From assembly GCF_964275005.1 (NCBI RefSeq), contig NC_092702.1, forward strand, positions 30,976,726 to 31,040,725: a stretch of DNA of 64,000 nucleotides, read 5' to 3'. Within the stretch, counting starts at the first letter, position 1, and every line of letters begins with the position of its first letter. Below, in pieces: positions 1-10,500 of the stretch. Origin of the DNA: Diadema setosum (Eukaryota > Echinodermata > Echinoidea > Diadematoida > Diadematidae). The notes under the pieces are model-generated. The model was not told the origin of the DNA. It ran no database searches and was given only the letters and a program-made list of their open reading frames with translations. Both the position numbers and the translations under genes were made by a program.

Positions 1-42
1 TAATCAAGATTTAAGATTTAAGATTTCATAATCATGATATAC

Positions 43-237
43 CGATATGAGCTTTGGAGTAGCCGCTGATGACGCTGGTCACGTGACTGTTGACGCCACT
101 GTCGGCGATGCTGGCGAGATTCCCGCCCTGCGTCACGCACCATGCTTGGGCGTCTGGCCACGTCAGCGTGTCCGAGTTGAGGTAGTAGCAAGCCGTGCCG
201 TATTGCTGCCAATCTCTACGGCACTGTGATGCGCCAT
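43..237 (-). CDS. Gene A CTLD-1, N-terminal half
   Basis: The exon begins [19 protein letters not shown] and contains the usual first half of a C-type lectin fold: CxxxW, then ACYY, then WPDAQAWC and GGNLASI. It is 195 nt, phase 1 at both ends, with an acceptor CTTTCAG and a donor GTATAT. The second half must lie left of the window. The upstream polypyrimidine tract is a (CTT)n-like microsatellite. It differs from the gene B copy (33549-33743) at about three residues. Confidence 0.85.
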
Positions 238-1993
238 CTGAAAGAGAAGAAGAAGATGATGATGATGGAGGAAGAAGAAGACAAAGAAAAAAAGAAGAAG
301 AAAGAAGAGAAGGAGGAAAATAATTCTTAGATTTTTGTCCGTCATTACATTTCTTTCAGGCTCTTATTTTTCTTTGAAAGCTGAATGTATATTATTTTAT
401 GCATGGATATTCATGCCGATCAAGAACATAGAACACGCCCATACAATATGATATTTACTCTTTCGTAGTTTTTTTTTTTTTGATATCTTGTATCATTGCT
501 TTATAAGAATGGTAAACATATAATCTATGATAGATAAATATTGATTTGATTCTTAAATTGCAACACATTCCAGAAGACTAAAGTTCTTTTTCCCTCCGAA
601 ATTAGCATTTCTTTCTTCTTCTTCTTTTTTGTAAATGTCTTTCTACTTATTTGTGCAGATTAGTGAATACAATTATATTACGGTTCCATAGTATCTTTGT
701 CAAAATGATACAGAATAGTAGCAAAACTTAGAGGTGCCATTTTCAATCATGATAATTTTTGCTGCAAAAAAAAACCACAATAACCCAACATTAGTGGTAA
801 ATGTTGGTATTAAGTAGTTATCTGGTTTGAATTCTTCTCATTGATTCAAATAATTGTAACGATCTATTCATCTGTTTGTTTGTGTGTTTTTGAGGTGTGA
901 CGAAAGAGGCATCTGTTGCCACAAAGAATGACAAATATTATTTACTTAGACGTTCATGGGATTGCTGAGGTAAATAACTTTTTAATCATAATGCACAGAG
1001 TAAGCGAACGGCAAATTGTGCTAACCTTTACAACATTTGCAGGTTTACAAGAAATGTCATTTATAATGCTATACTTGATTTTGGCCCGAGTGTATGTCTC
1101 TACTTGCTTATCTAAATTCTGCCAATGATGGAACATAATCCCTGTCAGTTAGAATCGAGATCGTAGATGTGGTTGTCCTGAGATGTGTGAAGTTCACACA
1201 TCTTGTGAACACATGTATTTTATCATAAACTTCATTAACATTCAATACACGTTTAGCCCAAATTGAAAATACCGTATCTCCAGAAGATTTTGGAAAGAAT
1301 CCGTCTTACCGACGCAGGACTTCGTGACCAGGAGCACGATGAGAACTATAGACAAAGAGATAGAACCAGTAAATAGGTTGACTGATTTGGTACAGCATAG
1401 ACTAAGATAAGAGTTATCAAGTTTTTCAAGCTTCTAGCTATCAAAAGAAAAATGTAGGGTGACCATTATAAGAAGTAGAGAGATCGTTTTATTAGTACAG
1501 TGTATATGAATGCTTACGTACATTACGCCAATATTGTTGCTTAGCATGTTAAGAGAATGGAAACAATGATTTCATACTAAGTATAAAATCAGTTCAACTG
1601 AAGTTGTATTGAATTGTTCAGATTTGAAATGAATTCAACTTCAATGAAACTAAATAATAAGGACGTACAATGGCAGACATTAATACAAATTATAGAGAGC
1701 TCGAAATTAGCAAACTACAGGTGCCCTATATTCAATTTGAAGTCGTCTGAAACTTTTCATTCACATTGACATTCAATAAGTGATTGTCTAGTCCCTATGT
1801 ACACGCATCTATACATCTTACATGTTTTAAGACATCCAAAGATTTAACGCGCATAATGCTTCCACTAGCAGACATTCTGATAAAGTGACAAGCCTGAGCA
1901 TAATGTCTCACAAGTATATGTAAAAATAATAAACCAGAGTCAATAGTAGGCGTAACAATTACCTGAAATCCACGCCCTCATTTTTGTGGCCAT
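43..1993 (-). CDS. Gene A: modular secreted lectin, 5' part only
   Basis: This is the third member of the tandem array. Three coding exons are visible: 1963-1993 (start codon at 1991-1993, MATKMRAWIS), 1310-1381 (hydrophobic signal-peptide core) and 43-237 (first half of CTLD-1). All junctions are phase 1 and joining them gives one open frame into the lectin domain. The gene continues past the left edge of the window. The same three exons occur in gene B at 35629-35659, 34967-35038 and 33549-33743, with the same lengths. Gene A carries an 8-nt length difference just upstream of the second exon that removes an alternative acceptor available in gene B, but the shared CAG acceptor is intact. Expression and completeness cannot be judged from this fragment. 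Confidence 0.72.
238..315 (+). repeat. GAA/GAT purine-rich microsatellite at the gene A intron 2 acceptor
   Basis: An imperfect run of GAA, GAT and GGA units abuts the CTLD-1 exon. On the transcribed strand it is a long CTT-rich pyrimidine tract that forms the splice acceptor. In gene B the same place is a (TAA)n microsatellite. Confidence 0.75.
1310..1381 (-). CDS. Gene A signal-peptide core exon
   Basis: The 72-nt exon reads [24 protein letters not shown] and ends in phase 1 at a GTAAGA donor. The hydrophobic core is typical of a secretory signal peptide. It has no in-frame ATG of its own; the start codon comes from the exon at 1963-1993, which ends in phase 1 at a GTAAT donor. Confidence 0.68.
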
Positions 1994-4267
1994 GGGAATA
2001 GAGAAATTATTCCCAAATCTTCCAGATGATATCCCACGGATCATACAGCTCGGCTCGCATCCCGTGCGACATAAACATCACCTACTACAGCTCCTTATCG
2101 ATCGTTTCTTACACCTCCCAGAGATTTTACATAAAGGGAGTCCTCTCGCGAAGATACGGGAACCTTTCTTGTCTCTTTAAGTAGAGCGACGATCGATAAT
2201 TTGCACCACAAATGACTATGCAGTAAAGTCTTCCTGTATAACACACTGCATATGAAATAAGCCTGCTCGGCTGTTCACGGAGCTATTCGCTTTGTTTCCT
2301 TAACACATCTGCGTTGTCAGAGAATGGAACATGCTTTGTCCATTATCTTATACATATTGTTTAGAGCGGGAAGCTACAATCATTGTGACATACTAAAGGT
2401 GACTATACCGAGGGAACACATGACCAAAATTCATGTAAATAAACTCAGATAAAGACGTTGAAAGAATTTACGAAGACTGAACAGGAAATGTTAATTGTCA
2501 AAAATTGTTTTAATTGAAGTTTCAGTCTAATTGTGACAATCAAGCTCTGTATTACCGTATACTTATCTACTTGGATACATGAGTTTGACTAAGTGTCCAT
2601 TCAAGTCACTCCTGTACTCTTCTGTGTATAGCACACAACGTTGCGTAAAATCATATCTAAAAAGTAATTATCTATCGGTTTTTTAAATATATTTCTGCTT
2701 TCATCACGGTGTAAATTTACATCAAATTCTTTTTACCAATGAAAACGAATGCAAAAATCAAGCAGACAGCCAAAATTAGAATATCAATTTTGGTGACACG
2801 AGAGAGTAATACTAATAATTGGCATGGAGTATTGCGTAAAAGTGGTATGCTGGTACAGCATGCTTCATGAGCATGATTTGCATTGTTTCAGACAAAACAA
2901 AACAGAACACACTTAAACATGTTCAGCATCTTAAGTCTCAAAAGTGGCTGTGTTTCAGGAGACTTTAGTGAGCAAATGTAAAATGTGAAATTTGTTTCAC
3001 ATGATAAAAAAAATCTGATGCTGAAAATCAGTTCATGCAGTTGTAACATACAATGAATATAACAGAAGAAACTCAAATGATGTCATAGCGATTAGATACA
3101 TCTTTGCTTATTCAAGTACAAACTACCTCAATAACGTTTCTTCAGTTACAGCAACTTGAATATATAGGGCCTATACTCTAATGATTGACATTGAACAAAG
3201 ATCAGATTTACTAAGAAGTTTCAAATTAAATGCTTACCTTATCACTGCCACATCTTGAATTCACAAAAAAAAAACCTGCTGTCACATGGGAGGTTCTCTA
3301 GACCAGGGAGATGGGAAGAAACTAAGCTGTCATCCTTTTTTTTTTACAAGGGACAGAAAGTTCTATTGGTTATTTGAGTTCATTTTACACAATGGCTATG
3401 TTTTCATCTAGTCTCTAGAGTATTTTAGTGATTTTTGGTAAATAGTCGTATCGAAATGTTTGTATGTTGCGACAACAATCACTATACATGGTGCGCTGGG
3501 GTTTGACTGCCGCAGTTAAATTAGTATATCAGATTTTTTTAAAGGTACGTTCTGAGATCTTGTACATGTCAGGCAATATACCTTACGTTTACCAGATTGA
3601 TCGAAATTGAATGTCGACTGGAAGGCTATCAATTCTGGACTTTATTTGTCTTAAATTGGACAACACTGTCTAGATCTCCTGGTCAAGACATGTATTACAG
3701 CTGCATGGGGGAAGATTTCTGCGATGAGAGTTACTTAGATTCAGAAAAAGTTATGGAGATCCATAATGATTTATGTTTGATATTGTTACGTGCCAGTGAA
3801 ATCAATTGAACAATAAGAGACGAAGGATGGACAATTAGCTGAGCACAATCTCCACCTATACCGCAATAACATGTCAATTTTCTCGTCATAACATGACTAA
3901 GAAATCTCTTCGGTTGTATGAAGATTACTCGATCTTTAATATGGCTGATGTACCTAGGTGTGGTTAATCATTTTTTGCATCGGCAAGAGAAGTTTTGACG
4001 TGCCCAGATCGAGTTCAGGGTCAGCTCAAAACTATTGAACCTCGACTCCCACTAAACCATTATAGAGACATCGGACCTAGGATCTATCAAAGTACTTCAC
4101 TCCACCAGTTCGCTCATAATGTACATTGATTAATACAATGCGAAGCCTTATGTGACATCTTTTATGAAATTACTACAGTTTAAATTTTACATAAGTGCAA
4201 AGGTGCAAGCAGAAGTGAAAAAATGCCACATCTGTGTAAGCAACAGAAAGTGGGTTCATACGGTAAC
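1994..4267. other. Intergenic region between gene B and gene A
   Basis: I see no gene between the last exon of gene B and the first coding exon of gene A. The stretch aligns with 35,660-40,352 between genes C and B, with many substitutions and three length differences on the right copy. It should hold the 3' end of gene B and the promoter and 5'UTR of gene A, but I cannot point to a clear TATA box or polyadenylation site. Confidence 0.6.
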
Positions 4268-4539
4268 TTAAAGTCCATCAATGCTACCGTAAATATATTC
4301 ATCGTCACGAACAAAGTCAGCATCATAATTGGTATGTGTTTCACTGTTTAAGACGCAGCGCTTGAGTGATGCATGTGTCTTTCTATGAAAGTTCACCGAA
4401 TAACAATTGTCGTCTTTGGTGCAGGAATTTGTGCATTGCGACATCTTGTACACTTCCACTTCGTAGAGGACGTGGTTCACCAGCTTGTAGCCGTTTTGCA
4501 TCACGAATACCGCATTCCTCTCTCTTGAACCGCGGACAA
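4268..4539 (-). CDS. Gene B terminal PAN/apple exon, possibly orphaned
   Basis: The 272-nt exon starts in phase 1 after a CTTACATTCCAG acceptor and ends in SIDGL followed by TAA. It has the PAN/apple pattern with [16 protein letters not shown] and RCVLN. The protein is identical to the gene C exon at 40353-40624, and the roughly six nucleotide differences I found are all silent, so it looks selected. In gene B the preceding exon has lost its normal donor. An internal GTAAGG at 6719-6724 of that exon would join this one in frame. Confidence 0.72.
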
Positions 4540-7479
4540 CTGGAATGTAACTATGGTAACGGGGTGCACGTCAACAAATGAAATAAATTAATCAAAAAAC
4601 TTTAAAAGTGGGCATGTATGTGAATCTTTGGGGGCAAATTGTGTACAGAATACATAACTATAGTACATTTTGTGGATTTCGAATCACAAATCTTTATGAA
4701 CTTATTAAAGTTCTAGATACAGTCGAATAAAGATAGCAGGAGATAAGACTACCTCACATAGAGGTAAATCGGGGAGGGGACAAATATAAAACTTTGCACC
4801 CCCCCCCCCCCATATCATGCGTTTATTAAAACCTGTTAAGCTCTAAAATTCCGTAACTTTAAAGTCTGCTCCGTTTTTAAAATTCTGATGACAATATCTT
4901 GTCTTCTCTTTGTTTTGATTATAATATAATTTCTAAAGTAGTTGAAGAACACGGAGTGAAGCTTTCCACAGCCCTGTTTCAAGACGTGCGAAAAAAATGT
5001 TGATACTGCTCCTGACTACCATGTACAAATCTTGATAATATGGTGCTTATATTAGTTTGTGAACATACCGACTGTAGTCCCGGCAATACAGCAAATACAA
5101 TTTTCAACAATGACAAGTAATGGAAATGATAGAAGAGACTTAACTTTACAAGATCTATACAGTGAAGAGGGTGCGCATTAAACGGCAACCCTGTGGGATG
5201 TGCCAAAAATACTCCACCCTCACGGCAATATAGAAAACATATAATATATAACGCGAATATATGTTCCAAACGTATATGTTTTCGAAATTCCACCGTGCCT
5301 TATAGCAAAGGCACTTTTGTATCGAAAAATGTAACCAATTACTAGAGGAAGCATTGCTCTACAATAACTACATTGTCAAAAAGGTGAACATTCAAAGGTA
5401 ATCTGTGGGGAGGTGTCTACATTTACACCTACGCTCACGGCCTTTATTACAAAATACGGATATTCAACGCAAATACAGTTGTTCTAGCGTGAATGGTTTT
5501 AAAAGTAGGTCCGGCAATGCAGCAAATACACTCTTACATCAATGAAAAGTCTGGAAATGATAGAAGAAGATTTACCTTACAAGATCTACATAATAAAGAG
5601 GGTGCTTATTGAAGGGCGATCCTGTGCCGTGTGCCCCCAAATGCCCTTTGTCCTCTTGGCAATATAGAAAACATATATTATCATATAACGCGAATATATC
5701 TGTTCCAAACGTACATGCTGTCGTGCCTTTATTGCAAGGGCACGTTTGTTTCCAAGAAATGCAATGTAATCAATACAGGAGGCATTGCTTTACAATAGAG
5801 TAAAATGGGGTGTACATTTAAAGCGACCCCTTGGGAGGCGCCCAAAGTTACCCCCTTAACCCCGCGTCCCCATCTGCAAAATGTGCATTATGCCAACGTG
5901 AGTACTGTTGTTATGAATGTACTCTTACATTTACCACTAATTTGCATTTTATGTAAATTATTTCTGTATGACCAATTCGAAAAGGCATCCATCGTGTTCA
6001 CTGACCTACAAAATATAAGTTCATACATTTAAATCTTTAAACTTGGATAACGGGAAGCGACAATTACTCTAGCAAAATTGCTAGCAAAATTGCAGTCCTC
6101 ACTTAAGACGCCATTTTGATGACGTCATTGGAGCATGTTCCCGATTAGATTTTCTGGGTAAATTTCATGTGGGATATTGTGAGGACGTATACTTTTTTTA
6201 AAAGTTAAAATTTGCTTGTTATACGATAGTTGCCAGTTGAGCCTTTTTTAAGCCACTTTTTGGTCATCGTCTGCAGGCCTATTATGATCTATAGAATTTC
6301 ACATCATGTAGTACGTAAATCGATAGTGCCATGTATAGGTTTGTGGAATTCATTGTGGTCCTTGAGCAGATGAAGCAATACAAACCAAAGATCGACATGC
6401 TACAATGAGCAAGGATGATGACATAGGAGGCTCACGTAATCAAGTAATGTAGCAATTTAATTACATTAAAATACCACTTGCTTGACAAGTTCACCTGTGT
6501 AGAATTCATGAATGATTTCTTCTTTTGTTCTGCTTCATCGAGTACCTAGTCATGCAATAATATGTGAAGGTGCTATGTCATTATCCTTATTTATCGTGAT
6601 TTGTTATAAATTAAATAAAAAAGTAATCTTATTCCTCATTCTAATCACTATAAATTCTGAAAAATCTGTACCCAGTATATCAAATTGACAGATGTTCAAA
6701 TGTTCCTCTGTTCCGCTGCCTTACAAACAGCGGGGTACGTATTTTCCACGCTGGTATCAATGTATTCATTATCCGCATGGATATACATGGCGACGCCGTT
6801 CTCCGAGTCGTCTCCGTTTGGTTCCCCGCTATGCCATCGCAGGTAGGTCACGTCATTACCCTCGGGGTCCTTCCACGTGCCTGAGTTAGAGAGGGACGGG
6901 GAGGAATCGGTCACATTATGATGTCACAATACAATACATATTCAAAGCATCCTTCAAGATATCCTTCTAAGCAACCATGCTTTGGGTTCAGTTGAACTAC
7001 ACACACATGTTAGGATATTTATGCGAGCAAGTCGTACCTTGGTTTTTAATATCAGTAAAATCAACTTATGGGTTCAATCAGGAAATAAGGACATTTTCAA
7101 CGAAGCAATTCTTGATTATTTTCTCACTCGGAGTGGCTCCAAATCTTTGCAAATGGATTCAGTGACATTAATAATTAGAATTTAGAACATAAGAGTTGAT
7201 ATAATATATCTTTACAATTAGGTAATAACTATATCTTGGTTGTTGCAAGAAAAAGTCGATAGAGACAGGGCACAACCTTTCATAGCACTGTTATTCGTAA
7301 AACGCAATTTCATGGCATTTTACAAAGGTAACACAACAACCATACATGTGCAAAATTGTGAAAACACTTTGTCTGGTAGAGGTTTATACCCCCCATCCTC
7401 CCCACCCAGCGTGTTTTCTTTTCGTTCTTTTAACTTTGCTGCTGCTGCCGCTGTTGTTGTTGTTATATTATTATTATTA

Positions 7480-7537
<58 letters not shown>

Positions 7538-10500
7538 CATTATCGTCATCATTGTTGTTGTTGTTGTTGTTGCTGTTGCTGTTGTTGTTGTTGTTGTTGT
7601 TGTTGTTGCCAACCTTCTTCCTCAATGTCATTAAGACCAATCCAGAAGACGTCTTCGGTGGGTAGAGACCAGCGAATGACTATCTTGGCAAAGTCATATT
7701 CATCATCATCAGCCGGAGTAACAAGATGGCCTGGGGGGAGCAAGAACAAGAAAGAAAAAGCAAAGTCATCGTTTCTAATGAAATAAAGAGAAACTTTTAC
7801 AATTCATAACTTTTTCGTTCAATATGAGACTTTTTTAAAAACACACACAACTAGGTTGGCATGTGTTTGAGATAAATTTCTTTTTAGGCAAACTTAGCTC
7901 TTCAAAAGTGGTGCTTTATTCAGGCCCGTAAACTAGGATTTTTTTTTTTTTTTTTTTGGGGGGGGGGTTCAAAATTGGAAATAGTGGACCTTTCTGAGGG
8001 AGTTAAGCAACCAAGCGGGATAGGGTCTCACTCTGGGAGAGGTATATTTTCAAACGTAAAAACAATCAATTCTTCACCTTTAATAGTTCGGTTTGACACA
8101 TTGTCTGCCATGAAGGAAAGTCTCTGATCATCTTCGTGCCTATACAAGCGCGGCGGAACACTTTTTTTTTTTGGGGGGGGGGGGGGGGCAAAATCTCGAT
8201 CGACGGGGGCACATTGTTATGGTGTGAAATCCTCTTCTTGTAAAAACAGAGTACAAAAGTCACATTTATAGAGCATTTAAAAGCAAATTTCCAGGAAATT
8301 ACACATAATGGAACAATTTAGTGCCCAAAAAGAATTTATGGGGGGGGGGGGGCAAGTGCCACCCATGCCCCCCCCCCCCTTCCGGCGCCCTTGTTCTTAT
8401 ACCTATTATCTATACCAACTTCAGCATCATCCTTCTTGGATTTGTGTCGCTGAAGTTTTCAAGCACCTCTTCCAGTTTGATCACTGTGTGGTAGTAAATA
8501 TGGAGAAGCGCAAGAGACGTAATAGTCGAGTTTGGGTCATGCTGGCTTTTTGTTTTTGTTTTTATTTTGGTTATTTTCGTTGTTGTTTTATCTTTAAGAA
8601 TCATTCTTCTGTCGTATTTGGAGCTTTGGGAAAAAATTTTCACTTTTTTGTTTTTTGTTCAAGCGGACCCTGCTCACTAGCTGGGGGGGGGGGGGGGGGG
8701 TTCGTTCGAACCCCCTGAACCCCCCCCCCCTTCCTAGTTACGGGCCTGTTATTTGAAATCCTCTTGTAGGTCATAATTTGGGTACATCCCACGAGACCCG
8801 AACCCACGAGTCATACGGCCCATGAGTTCGACACTGGGCAAATAAAGCTCATGAGTTCAATACTACGTGAGCCCTTTTTGCCTAGTGTCGAACTCATGGA
8901 CTGTATAGCTTGTGGGCCTATTATACTTGATGTCGAACTCGTGGGCTGTCGTGGGCTGTATGACTCGTGAGCATGGTGGGTATCGGTCTCGTGACGTGCA
9001 TCCATAATTTGAAGAGCAAATCAATAATTATTTCTGGGTTCCTGGAAATAGAAGTTCTTACCTCCCTGCTCCTGGCAATACACTTCGGCGTCGTACCAGC
9101 TAAGGGAATACTTCACGGGGAGGTAGCAGGCTGAGTTATATTCGGCCCAGCCACTGTTACAGTTGTCTGTCTCTGTGAGGAGGAGCAATGGAAGCATATT
9201 TACTTATGATGGAACACTGCATGGCAAACATTATTGTGTCGCAAAGTGCGGAAACAAAAACATAAACTCTTTCCATTTCCATCTGTATCTCCGTGCGCCT
9301 GTCACGTCCTCCTCCTTCTCCCAGTTTTCTTGATTGTGTCTCTGCCTCAATAGAATATATTATATTCGCTATAAAATTATATAATACAATACGATCAGAT
9401 CATTTATATGGCGCTCTTACACAGTCAATGACTGATTTCACCGCACTTTACAACAAAAAATTCAGTCACAGATTGGCATTGAAAAGAGAAGTCTTCTTGA
9501 AGAATTTTATCGAAAAAAAGATAGATTTGTATATGTTCACTATGATTTCGTTTCATCAAAGTCCGATGATACACCAATTTACAGCACAACTTTTCTGGAC
9601 AAAATAATCACATTCAGTTATTTTGATGAGCGTTCCTTTATTGGCCTGATACGAAAAGTAGTCACAATTTGATCGCTCAAAGGTGTAGCTGAGGTACACG
9701 TTTGATCAGTTGTTCAGCCACAGCGAGATACTAGTGCTCTATGCTTGAAGCACAATATCAACATGGCTTCACAATCTCCTCAAATCTTTCTTCCCTTTGA
9801 GCAGAATCCAATCATGACAAAATGTGTGAGTCGTTCTTATCATAATCGGTTATTAACACTTCGTGATTCTCCGTTCTGGAAAGTGAGAAGATGTCATGTT
9901 CAGTTGAACTCGGTTAGTGGTTTCAATGCCCATAAACAATACATGGATTATTCAGAATATGAATCATGGCGTCGGTATATTCCATACATGTCGGATTACA
10001 TTTTGCGTTACCTGCTACTGGGTCTTCTTTTCGATCAACTGTCGCAAAGGGAAAAGAAATAAAAAGGAAACACTGAAAGAGAAAACGAATGAGCGTAATC
10101 TCAACACTTTTGTAATCAGAATGAGCAACAATATTAGAATTAACGGTTTGGTAAACTCGGCCCCGTTTCATAAAACTTGTTATCAATATCAAGTTACGAT
10201 AGTTGCTTATATAAGCATGATAAGCTACCGAAATCCTTGCATCTGATTGGCTGAGAGCAAATTTGTCATAGAAATATGGCAGTTGTTACTGATAACAAGA
10301 TGTATGAAACGGAACCCAGGTCTAAAGTCAAATATCTTTTAAGAATAAAGAGGGATATTAACTGCATTGGAATATCGTGGAAACATAACAACAAATTGAC
10401 AACATTAAATGCCGTTTCATAGGATTTCGTGTGTATGGTGGTGCTAAATTCACCTGTTGCGAACACAAATGTAAGATAAACTGATGTACGTTTTGAAAAC

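Noticed and set aside
1986-2180. Plus-strand open frame repeated at 35,577-35,789
   Set aside because: Present in both intergenic copies but many amino-acid changes and different ends; the conserved part is the minus-strand first coding exon.
7240-7786. Long Leu-, Tyr- and Asn/Gln-rich open frames on both strands
   Set aside because: They are translations of the TTA/TTG microsatellite; the real coding part is the 7614-7730 exon.
8308-8718. 136-aa plus-strand open frame
   Set aside because: It crosses homopolymer runs inside the nested hAT-like element and resembles nothing.
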